Positions 9,431 to 20,607 of a DNA stretch of 64,000 bases are shown here, one piece after another. Within the stretch, counting starts at the first letter, position 1. Every line of letters begins with the position of its first letter. The DNA lies in assembly GCA_021234155.1 (NCBI GenBank), contig JAJEKV010000034.1:1300001-1364000 (forward strand). Direction: 5' to 3'. Below the pieces are notes generated by a model, which ran no database searches, was not told where the DNA came from, and saw nothing but the letters and a program-made list of their open reading frames with translations. The stretch is from Isoetes taiwanensis. Taxonomy: Eukaryota; Streptophyta; Lycopodiopsida; Isoetales; Isoetaceae. A program made the translations under genes and the position numbers.

Positions 9431-11991
9431 GTGCCTCTTTCCCTTCGGGTTAGAAATATCTAAAAGAATATAAGGAGGAGTAAATTGCGACTGCGTATAC
9501 ACTATGATGAAATAATATACTATGTCTATTAATTGGTCTCAGGCTGAGTAGAATGAAGAAACCATCTGCATGTTTTCCTGTGCGAGGTTATGATCCTACT
9601 AACACAAGTGGTAGCGTTTGTACTCTTAAATAACAACATGCATCATGCATTTGTCTTAATAGAAATTATTCTAACATCTACTTCTGTCCAAAATTTTAGA
9701 CCTCAATTGTATAATATATTGTTTTCTTTTAACACAACTTACTCTTCAAAAGGCAGAAAGTACTGCCTAATACAATCGTGCTACATTGAGAACATGCCAT
9801 AGTTGATATTGATGAAGCAACAACCTATTATTCAAGACTACCAGGCCTTGACTTTTATTATAGAGATACAAGAATGTAAACATCTTACTTTCTGTCCTGC
9901 ATTCTCATCTCCCTCACTGCCATATGAAGTACAAATAGTCTAATTTAGATGCTCTAAATTGGCACCCAAATACAGACATAGATTATGCATGGCTATCATG
10001 CTAAACTTAGCACCTATCTGTAACTTTATGCATACTGCATTAAGTAGAAACATGCAAAGAAAGAAGTTTTTTGAATGTATTCCATGTGCAAACATGCTAT
10101 CTAAGATCTCCAGTAGTTCGACATTTTGTATGCTTAATGGCAAAAAAAAACAAGGTGCTGCGCACGGAGGGTTGCCCTCCATGGCCGGAGGGTGAAGTGG
10201 CTTAAATCATAGTTCAAAATCATGTTTTCACAATCAATTCAAATTGCTACTTCAAGACAATGCTATTTCAAGACAATAGAGTACTTGATACTTGATAACA
10301 TACGAAACAATGAATCAAAATTGCTATTTTAAAACATTGACATTTTGTGAACCCTATGTCTTTTTCAAAATTTTATGGGTGATGCCATTTCACACCAGCC
10401 ATTATAGTTTAGCACAATAGTTTCGAGGTTGTGGCAACACACACTTTTGCACGATAATGTGAGAATTCCAACTTTGCAAGCAGGATGTTAAGCCCTCTCT
10501 ATCAGCAAGATCACTTTTCAGCCAAAGAAAAACTCTGTCTTCGAAATAGGCTATTATTATTAGCAGCAGTATTGTGAACTATTAAACTTGAGCTAGTGAG
10601 CTTAAACCTGACTAGAAATTTCTTCAAATGATAAAGCTCATGAGGAATACTATCAGTATTTCTAGATTCTTCACGACCATTGATATTACAACAATGTCTA
10701 CAACAGAGCGAGCAAAACTTTGAATCATATGTGTTATATGAAGGCTGAACTCATTCTTCATAAGTGTTCTTGCATATGCATGTGCAGAATGAGTAATCTG
10801 AGAGGAATTTAGTAACAAAATAGAAGGAACATGATTTTGAGACTGAAAAATCTGGCTATGAATTTGTTACATGGTTTTTTTTCTTTTAATCTGCTCTTCA
10901 ATGGCCTCTTTAATTTCCTTGATGAGCTGATCCATTTCTTGCACAACGCAACATAGACAAGTCTTATTGTAAGGATATTTTAGCAACCGTGGAAGTAAGA
11001 AATATATTTTTAAAATGCATAGATATTATTTCTTCGTGTTGCCTTTTTACTGTTACAAAGTAATTCAGAGATGATCTCAAGCATGCTCAAGCATTTTAGA
11101 TCTTTTGGCATATAAATAAAACATTGGTGTAAAATGGGAGACTGAGACAAATAAGCACAAGCCTAAACATACATGACTTTGATCATGGCAGACTAACATG
11201 TCATTAATATGTCATACTCTCATTCATCTGATCATGTATGTGTTTGAGCTCCAACTTGGAACTAACATAGCAGTAAAATATCATACTCTCTTTCATCTGT
11301 TCATGTATGTTTAGCTCCAACTTGGAATTAGCATAGAATTTATAGTAAATCCACCCAACAATTTCCCTTAATCAAACACCATGCCCACAGATTTATGCAG
11401 CCCCAGTTGCTGGAGTGATTGTTGCCCCTGCGTTGATGCATCTCATGGGGATTTATTCTCAATGCTTTATGATACAAGTTTTGATTGCCAATGGAGCAGC
11501 CAATGGACTCATTGTCAAGGAAAATTACAACCTCCTTGTAGAAGACTGTCTTGTGAGGCATCATGCTAGAACCTCCATTGCTGGTTGATTCTGCTCTAGT
11601 TTTAGCTACGAGAATTGCCACAACGGAAAACAGAGTTTCAATCATAAAGCACCATTTAACATTTAGATGCTTCTCCACCTGTAAAACAACTAAAACCCAT
11701 CCCAAAATATTAAATCCCAAGATGCATCAATCCTGCTAGGGTTTGAAGCAATATGCCACTGAAAAATCGAATAATTGCTTCTTCAGTTTGCCATATCTCA
11801 CTGATCCCATCCATGCTTCTTTTCTGGGCACCATAGCAACTATATAACTTTGGTGTAGCCAAAATCAGCTGAAGCCTGAGCAGAGGACACATGCAGCCAT
11901 GAAGGTTCAAGAAAAAGAAGATTTTTCAGGGGTTTTCGAATTTTCCTGCTGTTGATTGCGGAGCATCTATGATGGAAGTATTTATCTTATG
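9431..11991. other. Intergenic, no supported gene
   Basis: AT-rich sequence. A minus-strand segment near 10,865-10,940 reads as a short acidic helix (EMDQLIKEIKEAIEEQ) but is closed by stops on both sides. Frames of up to 126 codons at 11,340-11,910 have no recognisable domain. A direct repeat lies at about 11,213-11,330 (CATACTCTC.TTCATCTG.TCATGTATG and GCTCCAACTTGGAA). Confidence 0.45.
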
Positions 11992-12190
11992 TCAAAAATC
12001 TGCTTTTCCAGGAAATCTGGAAAAGGGAATAACATCACGTATGTTTTCTATCCCTGTTGCAAACATCAACATCCTTTTGAAGCCTAGTCCAAAACCTGCA
12101 TCTTAGATCATTATCACCTTGCTGTATTCTTGTTGAGCTTCCCATACCTTCCATGATTCTTCTCTTCAACTGCAAAGTTGAGCTGGGGCA
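11992..12190 (-). pseudogene. Asparaginyl-tRNA synthetase C-terminal relic
   Basis: The minus strand from 12100 reads [13 protein letters not shown], then [18 protein letters not shown], then KADF and a stop at 11992. This is class II tRNA synthetase motif 3 and the C-terminus as found in asparaginyl-tRNA synthetases (family form GFGLGFERM...[21 protein letters not shown]), which charge tRNA-Asn. One residue in motif 3 that is normally Glu is Lys here. Just upstream in another frame, LKRRIMEGMG resembles the preceding helix, but the WYLDLRRYG-type block is missing. No further exons were found nearby, so this is a displaced or captured fragment rather than a working gene. Aspartyl- and lysyl-tRNA synthetases share this motif, but the [10 protein letters not shown] wording fits AsnRS best. 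Confidence 0.75.
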
Positions 12191-13429
12191 AGATCTTCCT
12201 AGACTAAGAAACTGGTGCCTTTTAAATAAGATCACATATACATATAAAAATATTTCTCTACAACACGAGGCAGCTTAAATATGGTAAAGCTTCATCGTTT
12301 CCTGCAAAGAATAATATCACTCCATGTTGATCAATCTATTATGCATTGTACTACTTGATGTAATGACATTCTGAGATTGCAACAAGGGCATGTGGTTGTC
12401 GTGTCGCTAGCAACTGGAAACAATTCAAGCTAACATGGATTATACTTTTAGGTCTTGCACTTCTAAAATATATGCAAGGGCTAATTATTTTTTTGCTCTA
12501 TTCATGTCTACCACAAACAACTATTATTGTCATACAAGGATTTAGCGCTGGCGGAGCCAGCGCCCTATGCCCAAAAATCCAATAAACGAAATCTTACATG
12601 TATTTACATGTATGTGGCCGAATGCTTCTTACTATCATGTACCACTACCAGGAAAGACAGGTGGCAACTGTAGGGGTGGAGTTGTGTCAACTGTTTAAAT
12701 GCCTATCTAATTATATGCTTTCTAGAAAAAAGCACACATAGTAAAAAAAAAACCCGGTCAAACCTGGTCTGCCTAGCGAAAAATGTCTATGGTATCAACT
12801 CAATTTGTAGACATTCTTGGGTTGCTCTCATCCCAACTCAATTTGAACAATCATAAAATATTGGGGACTACAATAGTACACGTTTATAAATAGAAATATC
12901 CTCAAGATCTCAAGATGGACCACATGATATAATAGGTGAGCATGCAGTAATGTCAGTGACGTAGATAACCAGTGACAACTTCAACCTATGCAGAGGGAGT
13001 AGAACATAGTGACAAATTCAACCTATGCAGTGCACACGGAGTAAAGCATTGACAACTTGAGCCTATATTGCATGTAGAGGTTAACAATATAGGCAAAATC
13101 CAAGATTTTGGCACAAACAAAACAAATGGTTTGAATAAATGAGAGACGAATTTGTGAAAGAAAGCCTTTGTGTGCAAAAGTGCACGATTCTAGTGGTATT
13201 CTGCTGGTGTTGTTGTATGAGAGACTTAAGAAATGGATCAAGTTTGTATGCATATAAATATCATGTCACTCATAGAAGGTATGTACAACCGTTTAGAAGG
13301 GGAAACAGTGGGGTGGTACAGTATAAGGGTGTTGAGATAACAAGAGCAGTACCCACAACAACATCAGAATCAAATCCTCTGCAAACAATATGATGATGCA
13401 ACTGCTTGCCTTCAACTAAGGCAGCTTGG
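12191..13429. other. Intergenic, no supported gene
   Basis: AT-rich; no recognisable coding or RNA feature. An imperfect repeat of CAACCTATGCAG..G.GTA.A.CA occurs at about 12,980-13,055. Confidence 0.5.
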
Positions 13430-14688
13430 CTGGCACATGCATTCAGAATGTGTCTGGTTGCACTCCTTCCAGCTGAATTTTTTCAAAAAGGTTGATTGAC
13501 TGTTCACCACAGCCATGTTGCATGTAGCCTGTGATCATCTCGATGTTGCATTTTATCGAATGCGCTTTTTGCATCATCCAACTTTCCACACTCAATATAC
13601 ATAGTTATAAGCAGAGTAGCAACCACAACATCAGACTCAATTTTATTGTCCATAATGCGTTTATGCAATTTCCTTCCTTCATCCAATGCTTTTTGTTTTG
13701 GACACAGTTCCAGCATGCAAGTAAATGTGACCTTGTCAGTGCCACATTTTCAACTTGCATTCCCTCAAAAAGCTGAAAAGCCTTAGCCCCAAATCCATGC
13801 AGGGTAGCATTCCACGATACAACATCTTTTCTAGGTATTTTTTGGAATATTGTTTCAGCATCTTTCCGATTTCCATATTGGGATACACAACGATCATTTC
13901 ATTCCATGAAACAATATTTGGTTCAGGGATCTTGTCGAATATTCTCCTTGCACCTTCTAAATTCCCATGCTTAGAAAATGCTGCAATAATAGAGTTCCAA
14001 GAAACTATATCGTGAAGTGGCATTTCATCAAAGGTATCCTTAGCTCCATCCAGACCTCTGCATTTGCCATACATGCTGATAATGGCATTGGAAATAACCA
14101 AGTCACCGTTAAATCTATGCGTGATTATATAACAATGCAGTAGTTTTCCTCGAGCTAATGCTTCCAAAGTTGTGCACGCATCCAGAAGACAGAGAAAGGT
14201 AACCTTATCTGGCAGTGCTTTTTGCAAATGCATATCAAGGAAAAGTTCAAATGACTTATTGTAATGACCCAACCTAACATATGCTGCAATAATTGTGTTC
14301 CAAGAAATTGTATTCCTCTCTGGCATTTTGCAAACAGGGCCCATGCCTGTTCTATATTATTACAGTTTGCATAACCAGCGATCATGGCATTAAAAGAAAC
14401 AACATTTTTCTCTGGCATTGTATTGAAAGCAAGTTTTGCATCTTCTAGACTCTTGCACAGGCAATACATGTGTATAAGAGCACTATTTATAACGACATCA
14501 CCATCTAATCCAATATCCTTTATCTCTTTGTGAAGATTCCTGCCTTCACAGAAAAACTGCTTCCCAGAAAGGCTGAGAAATGTCACCTTGTCAGGTACAA
14601 TTCCTTCCAACTTCATGTCCTGAAATAGCTTAAGAGTATCAAAATTCGAAAATTTCCTCTGTTTTGGAGAAATATGCTGTTTGTCCAC
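13430..14688 (-). pseudogene. Pentatricopeptide repeat (PPR) gene, frameshifted
   Basis: Intron-free on the minus strand from 14688 to about 13430. Successive PPR units of the P/L/S kind are clear: GIVPDKVTFLSL, DVVINSALIHMYCLCKSLED, NVVSFNAMIAGYANC, NTISWNTIIAAYVRLGHY, DLVISNAIISMYGKCRGLDG, DIVSWNSIIAAFSKHGNLEG, NIVSWNEMIVVYPN and DVVVATLLITMYIECGKLDD. PPR proteins of this class bind organelle RNA for editing, splicing or stability. The frame shifts near 14,335, near 13,830-13,740 and again near 13,520, and no E or DYW domain was reached. No signal for organelle import can be judged because the N-terminus is unclear. It is either a pseudogene or a gene spoiled by sequence errors; the unit-to-unit preservation is otherwise good. 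Confidence 0.85.
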
Positions 14689-15745
14689 ACTTATTCTTAT
14701 GTTATCTTGGCCTCTAATATCAGGAAATGCTGCTATGTGACAGGAACAGCATACGTAAAGACAAACTCATAATGCCTAGTTGGGCGCCTTCAGCCTTGCA
14801 GTCGAACCAGGTTGGTTCTGTGTCTGAGTCAAGATTTGATAATGGCCCTGCGGGGGCGGGCTTGATCAGAACAGGTTCAGATTTGCAAGATTATTCGAAG
14901 ATGCAGGGGACTAAGAAATAAAACCGATCTTGTTAGAAGCGGAAGAAGATGGAATAATCTGTGCGAAATGGCGAAGAAAAGAGGAAGAGACGAATAGATC
15001 CAACAAACAAAGACAGGAGGAAGAGAGGCGAATAATTTTTTGCATGTTCACCATTCAGGTCTTGCCGGATTTTGTCTGGCTACTGCAGACCTTGAAGGTT
15101 TCAATTATGTAAGCAAGCTGTCTAAATGGAATTATTTGCTATAAGCACTTTGATGTAGAAAGATGCAGGAACCTGGCTTACATCTCGTAAACCCATAAGA
15201 TTGGCTCAAAGCAGCTGTTTGATTCTCAGTCAAGTTCAGATCTGAGACTCAAATTTGAATATTAGGCTTTCTGCTTGCAAAAATTCTCCAAAGGAGTTTT
15301 CTGAGTTGTATTTGAGGAAAACTTTTCTTTTCAAAAAATCTACAGCAACCAACCTCTGCGATTTATAAAGTTCTGTATCTCCAGAGCTTGGCTATGCTCG
15401 GCGTTCTTAAGCAAACACAGGCGCCATAGCCGTGGGCACGCTTTGTGCTGAAAAGAATAGGGTAGAGTAAAACAATTGCATCTCCGGCAACCAGTTTCTT
15501 GTGATTCACAAAAGTGCTCCTCTTAAGTGCCTCCTGCTCAGCTCGCTAAATCGACAACGTCCTATATTTTATTGCAACCCGAATGCCAGCGTCAGTGCGT
15601 TCGGCCTTCAGACATGTCTTCTCATTGAATGCCAGTTCGTACCTGCTGAAGCTCATACTGCCCTTGAAGACATGGTACGCTCAGGTTTTCTCATTGATGC
15701 TCATCCTGTACTTGGGCTCGCCACTCCTGCAGCTCTTCAAATACG
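14689..15745. other. Intergenic between PPR relic and copia element
   Basis: No supported gene. An open plus-strand frame reaching from 15,501 into the LTR has no recognisable motif. Confidence 0.5.
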
Positions 15746-15750
15746 CCATG

Positions 15751-15976
15751 TGATAAAACATGCAACAGGAATAAAGCAAACACAAGTGAACTGATAGCAC
15801 AAAGCAGAATAAGACGCACAAGAACTGGTGATCGTTCCATTGATCAGATGTGGTACTTATACACTTGTCATAATAGATAGGTACATCAACCAAAACGGTA
15901 AGTACCAACTTCCTATAATCAGTCACCAACTTCCCATGATTACAGGCGTAAACTTCTTAGATTACATAAATCAACA
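15751..15976 (-). repeat. copia 3' LTR
   Basis: 226 bp, the same sequence as 20,245-20,470, preceded on the plus strand by the target duplication CCATG (15,746-15,750). Confidence 0.93.
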
Positions 15977-15984
15977 CCCCTACT
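15977..15984 (-). promoter_or_regulatory. copia polypurine tract
   Basis: AGTAGGGG on the minus strand, immediately before the 3' LTR; the expected plus-strand primer. Confidence 0.7.
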
Positions 15985-16071
15985 TAAGATAAGAAGTTTA
16001 CTCAAAAAATTAACCCCTACTGAAACAAATGCACTGAAATAAACTGAAGGTCTTCAAGACAGCAACAAGTG

Positions 16072-16706
16072 TCAATTTGAAAATTCAGTGACTCCAATCA
16101 TCTTCAGAAAATGCTGGAACTTTGGTCTTCCCAATGCTTTGGTCATAATATCTGCAGCCACATCTGCTGTTGGACAGAAATCTAGCTTGAGCATTCCTTT
16201 TTCAATCACGTCTCGAATGAAATGATATTTGATATCCACGTGTTTCATTCGTTTATGATCAACTGGATCATTTGCTATGCATATTGCTCCCTGGTTATCA
16301 ACTTTGACAATCATACCTTGGGTCTTTTGAATTTGTAACTCCAATGCCAGGCGCTGCATCCACAATCCTTCATTGAAAGCATTGCCAATAGCATAGTATT
16401 CTGCTTCTGTGGAAGACTGAGCCACACATTTTTGTTTGCAACTGCTCCAACTTACAGGTCCTCCCCCCATCATGAAAACAAAACCGTAAGTTGATTTTTC
16501 GTCGATGATCCAAACCTCCCGAATCGGGAATAGCCAATAGGCAGTGTGTCATCTCGTGAGCAATAATGGATGCCAAGTTTCAGGGTACCAGCCACATATC
16601 TAAGGCAACGTTTGAGGGAGCAGCAATGGGTCTGTTTCGGATCATTAGAAAATTGACTGAGTTTTGAGATGGCAAGAGATAAGTCCCACGGTGGCAAGAG
16701 CAGCAA
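16072..16706 (-). pseudogene. copia RNase H domain
   Basis: 16706-16470 carries the connection region (KRCLRYVAGTLKLGIHY, the copia motif RYLKGT..GI.Y). 16473-16072 is the RNase H domain, with SSTEAEYYAIGNAFNEGLWM, VDNQGAICIANDP, HVDIKYHFIRDVIEKG and the end TKALGRPKFQHF. It degrades RNA in RNA:DNA hybrids. The two pieces are in different frames. Stop at 16072, just inside the 3' untranslated part and polypurine tract. Confidence 0.9.
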
Positions 16707-17729
16707 AATTTAATGTTCCAATGATGTTTCTGTACTGCTCACGAATAGGCAGAAAATTTGGAGAGCAAACTGGGTCATCAGGATGGAGAATAACACCATG
16801 TTCAAGTGGGGTAAGCACTGGATTACAGGAAAGCATGTCAAGTCGAAAGAGCAAGTCTGTCAGATATTTTTCTTGATGCAAAAACATGGAACCAGCTGAT
16901 TGGTCATAATGGATTTGGAGGCCAAGGAAATGATGAATTTTACCTAAGTCCTTCATTCGAAACTGAGAACAAAGGCTCTGTTTGAGTTGGGCCAGGTCAT
17001 CTGGATTTTCTGCAACAAGGAGGAGGTCATCTACATAGCACAGTACAAGAAGGACTTGAGGAGCAAAAAGGTAATAGACACTAGGATCTGCCACACTTTG
17101 AGTGAATTTCAGAGAAATAAGGGTGTTGTGAAGTTTCAGATACCATGTTCTTGAAGCTTGACGAAGTCCATAAATTGCTTTATGAAGATGACACACCATA
17201 TTGGCTCCCTGCAGAAATCCTTCTGGTTGTTCTAGCAAGACATTTTCCTGTAAATCTCCATGAAGGAAAGCGTTAGCAACATCCATCTGATGTATACTCC
17301 AATGTCGCTGACTGGCATATGCCAATATGAGACGAATGGAAGTGAGTCGAACCACGGAGCAAATGTCCTGTCAAAATCAATTCCGTGGATGCAGGCAAAA
17401 CCTCGAGCCACAAGCCGAAGCTTTAAATCTGTCCACGCCCATCAGCTTTATATTTAATTTTATAAATCCACACGGAACCAATTCTTGACGATCCGATGGA
17501 CCGGGAACCAAGGTCCATGTTCTGCGCTTGGTGAATTGAATCCACTAAGTTTGCATGGCATGAAGCCGCCGTTTTTTCTCTGACCGTTAATAGCTTCGTA
17601 ATATGTTTGAGGCTCAAGGATATAGTCAGATGCTTGTAGAGCATAATCTGCTAGCCATGCTGGAGGTCTCCTGTTACGAGCAGGGTGTACATAAGGAACA
17701 GGGTCTGGAATGAGTGAATCTGGTTCCAA
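16645..17729 (-). pseudogene. copia reverse transcriptase
   Basis: 17729-17460 is the integrase-RT linker with RRPPAWLADY. 17644-17423 in another frame carries the RT start (WIYKIKYKADG). 17355-16645 is the main domain, with VANAFLHGDL, IYGLRQASRTWY, the catalytic LLVLCYVDDLLLVAE (YVDD) and DLGKIHHFLGLQI. It copies element RNA into cDNA. The thumb end shifts frame near 16,700. Catalytic residues look intact within the fragment. Confidence 0.9.
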
Positions 17730-17876
17730 GCTGGTTTCTGGAGTTGGAACAGTTGGTATGGTCTCTGAAGTAGTGTGAGCAGATGGTACAGTGTATTAGG
17801 TGAAGCATCAACAAAGTGGATTCGGAGTGCAAGGAGCGGGAGGAGGAGCGATGGTGCGGGGGCAATGGATGGAATG

Positions 17877-18648
17877 TCATCGAGTCCTCAAGCAAGATAA
17901 ATGTGGTAAATGTGCTTTTGTCGAGGGAAAACATGGTTCAGATTCATTGAAGGAGGCATGCTTGGAAATGACTAATTTCTCGAAGTCTCCGTGATCGAAG
18001 AAGCGATATGCCTTTTGATGCATGGAATATCCTAGGAACATGGCGGTATGCGTTTTGCACGTAAAATTTGGAAGATGGATGTTGTAGCTTAATGAAAGCT
18101 CTACGACCAAAAAACTTTCAAATGAGTAAGTCGCCTGCAGAGCATTAGACCATACCGCCAGAATCTCATTGTCAATTGCGCAATGAGGTGCTTTCGGTTG
18201 AGAAGATAACTTGTCGTTAGAATGGCTTCTCCCCGAATCGGGCGGAACATTCATTGAAATCATGAGAGTTCTGGCCATTTCAATCGACTTCTTTTGCACG
18301 CCGGCTCTCCCATTTTGTTCGGAGTATAAGGTGCAGACAATTGATGTGTGATCCCATGATGAAGAAGAAACTCCAAAAATTTTCCAGAGTTGAACTCGCC
18401 TCCATTATCTGATCTCAAGTGCTGAATAAGATCTCCAGTGGACCTTTCTATCATGGTTTTGAAGTTAACAAAGTGATCAAAGCATTGACTTTTCTTGCAA
18501 ATGGATACACAAACAAACTTTTCTCGGAAAAATCATCTAGAAAGATGAGAAAATATTGGCAACCTGTGAAGGTGGGAGGCTGAATAGGACCACAAATATC
18601 TGTATGAATCAAGGCCAAGCGTCGGGAAGCACGAGACAAGCATTGCAT
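17877..18648 (-). pseudogene. copia integrase, frameshifted
   Basis: Three overlapping minus-strand pieces. 18648-18451 has HTDICGPIQPPTFTG and YFLIFLDDFSE (first and second regions of the DDE core). 18454-18260 has LRSDNGGEFNSGKF and the glutamate region APYTPNKMGEPACKR (family form PYTPQQNGVAERKNR, so the E context is altered). 18299-17877 has the C-terminal FLGYSMHQKAYRFF. The enzyme inserts the cDNA into chromosomal DNA. At least two frame changes break it. Confidence 0.85.
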
Positions 18649-18699
18649 GCTTTCGAAGTTGCTGAATGTGCTTTTAGCAGGCCAACCTTGATCATGATC

Positions 18700-20100
18700 T
18701 CAATCCTGTGAGTGGAGATGTGTCCAAGACGATGATGCCAAAGTGTTTGAGCCGCCTAATGTCGAAATGCAATTTGCATGCTCAGAGCTCAGGAGAAGTT
18801 GGTACAGATTTCCACAGCGTCGGCCTTGGAGAATGATCTTCTGATTATGATCTATGATATCACATGAATACTTTGAAAAAGATACCTTGAAGCCTCGATC
18901 TGTAAGCTTGCTTACTGAAATGAGATTTTTGTGAAGCCCTGGCACATGAAGAACTTCCCGAATCAATCTTGACGCATTGCCAACAACAACGCGTGCAGTA
19001 CCTGAAGCAATTGCTTCTTGAGTATGAGAGTCTCCCATTTGAACAAGTTTGGGAGTAGCAAGTTGGTTATAAGTAACAAACGAGCCCCGATCAGAAGTCA
19101 TGTGACTTGTGGCTCCTGAATCCAGATACCAAAAGGAAGAATCACTTGGAATATCTTCGATGACAGCAAATAAATATTCTGTAACCTCTGTGGCAATCAT
19201 GCCTTGTTCAGGAATTTCAGCATTTTTGGGCTCATCCTCCACAATGTGAGCCTGTTGAACATCATTGACAGATTTAGAGGCTGGTACAGGGGCAGCAGCT
19301 CTGCAATCTTTGGCCAAATGACCATTTTTTTGACATCTGTAACATGTGATTTTTCTATCTTGTCGACCACGTCGAGCAGGCACTTTTGCAGAAGCAGATG
19401 AATTCGAACCTTTTGAAGAATGATCTGTGAACTTTACTGTATCTGAAACATTTGGGCGATTCTGCCGTTGGCGAACAACTTCAGCTTTGAGTCGGTCAAA
19501 TGCCTTCTCGAAGGTGTAATCATCAAGTCTGCCTTCCATGTTGACCACAATTCCTTCAAAAGAGGAAGGTAAACTATTGAGGAGCATGGAGACCTTTTCA
19601 TCTTCAGAAACCTCGACCCCAATGGCATGCAGCTCATCCAAGAGGTCTTTCATTTGGCATACGTGTTCCATGAAATCTCCACCTTCAAGCAACTGTAGGT
19701 TATACAGCTGTTTTCTGAGAGCCAGACGATTGCCTGCAAGATTAGATGCATAATGATTTATCAGAGTATTCCAAATCATGTATGCAGACTTAGCTCCTTT
19801 GACAAGGCGTGCTGGTGTGTCTTCCAGACTGGAGCAAATGATAAGACGTGCCTTCCTGTCTTTCTCAATAAAAGACATCGAAGAAGCATCTAATACAACT
19901 TCAACCGTGGCATCTTCAGAGGCTTCAGGTGAAGTAGGAAGAGTTGAGGTGGAGGAAGCGTGATTGCTCACTATCTCCCAAAGCCCTTTATCTTCAAGGA
20001 TCATTTGAATTCGCCATCGCCACATCTGGAAGTTTTTGCCATCGAAACGTGGCACAAGGCGCCATTCAAAATTTGATAAGGTAGACGTTGCAGCATCCAT
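18700..20100 (-). CDS. copia Gag, zinc knuckle, protease and pre-integrase
   Basis: Start chosen at the ATG at 20100 (MDAATSTLSNFEW), because the upstream open frame to 20334 is leader and LTR sequence. About 466 codons are open. It shows a copia gag core (FDGKNFQMWRWRIQ, then a UBN2-like region with LLNSLPSSFEG), a CCHC zinc knuckle CYRCQKNGHLAKDC for RNA binding, an aspartic protease active site WYLDSGATSHM, and the GAG-pre-integrase segment ending in GNLYQLLLS. These make the particle protein and process the polyprotein. The frame stops at 18700, just before the integrase core, which lies in other frames downstream. Confidence 0.9.
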   Translation of the reverse strand: MDAATSTLSNFEWRLVPRFDGKNFQMWRWRIQMILEDKGLWEIVSNHASSTSTLPTSPEASEDATVEVVLDASSMSFIEKDRKARLIICSSLEDTPARLVKGAKSAYMIWNTLINHYASNLAGNRLALRKQLYNLQLLEGGDFMEHVCQMKDLLDELHAIGVEVSEDEKVSMLLNSLPSSFEGIVVNMEGRLDDYTFEKAFDRLKAEVVRQRQNRPNVSDTVKFTDHSSKGSNSSASAKVPARRGRQDRKITCYRCQKNGHLAKDCRAAAPVPASKSVNDVQQAHIVEDEPKNAEIPEQGMIATEVTEYLFAVIEDIPSDSSFWYLDSGATSHMTSDRGSFVTYNQLATPKLVQMGDSHTQEAIASGTARVVVGNASRLIREVLHVPGLHKNLISVSKLTDRGFKVSFSKYSCDIIDHNQKIILQGRRCGNLYQLLLSSEHANCISTLGGSNTLASSSWTHLHSQD

Positions 20101-20224
20101 CCTTAACAAAAACAGAACTGTCAAACAATTGTTGACAGAGTGATTGTCGAGCAAATGTCGACTAATCAGTGATGAAAACAATACTGGAAGAAAGTATAGC
20201 AAGAAGCGGCTTATGCTTTGGATC

Positions 20225-20244
20225 AGCGTCGTGGGCCCATAACC
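20225..20244 (-). promoter_or_regulatory. Half-tRNA type primer-binding site (initiator tRNA-Met)
   Basis: Directly abuts the 5' LTR. On the minus strand it reads GGTTATGGGCCCAC followed by GACGCT. The plus strand AGCGTCGTGGGCCCATAACC matches the D-stem/anticodon-stem-loop part of plant initiator tRNA-Met, as I recall it, at 19 of 20 positions. This is internal priming as in Drosophila copia and yeast Ty5, not the usual plant 3'-end site TGGTATCAGAGC. Confidence 0.8.
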
Positions 20245-20470
20245 TGATAAAACATGCAACAGGAATAAAGCAAACACAAGTGAACTGATAGCACAAAGCA
20301 GAATAAGACGCACAAGAACTGGTGATCGTTCCATTGATCAGATGTGGTACTTATACACTTGTCATAATAGATAGGTACATCAACCAAAACGGTAAGTACC
20401 AACTTCCTATAATCAGTCACCAACTTCCCATGATTACAGGCGTAAACTTCTTAGATTACATAAATCAACA
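20245..20470 (-). repeat. copia 5' LTR
   Basis: 226 bp. On the plus strand it begins TGATAAAACATGC and ends AAATCAACA. Followed by the target duplication CCATG at 20,471-20,475. The whole-length match to 15,751-15,976 shows no difference by eye. Confidence 0.93.
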
Positions 20471-20607
20471 CCATGATCTCATTGGCAATTACCACAATGG
20501 CGCCCGTTCTCATTCCCGTGAGGATGACTTTCAAACTGCTGGGTTCCCGCCCTCAGAAACACTTCCTCCTTTTCTTCACACTGAGTGTCGTTTGGTGGGG
20601 AGGGGAG

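Larger units (their letters stand above)
15751..20470 (-). mobile_element. Complete Ty1/copia LTR retrotransposon
   Basis: 4,720-bp element on the minus strand with two 226-bp LTRs that look identical by eye and a 5-bp target duplication CCATG (15,746-15,750 and 20,471-20,475). The order on the minus strand is LTR, primer site, gag with zinc knuckle, protease, integrase, reverse transcriptase, RNase H, polypurine tract, LTR. Integrase before reverse transcriptase marks it as copia type. Gag-protease is one open frame, but the pol part is broken by several frame changes. Identical LTRs imply a very recent insertion. Confidence 0.95.

Noticed and set aside
11381-11910. Host gene exons around 11.4-11.9 kb
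   Set aside because: Open frames exist on both strands, but none shows a recognisable domain, splice pattern or promoter.
13430-14688. Intact PPR gene with introns
   Set aside because: Frame changes fall inside PPR units without splice sites of workable size, so a frameshifted copy is the simpler reading.
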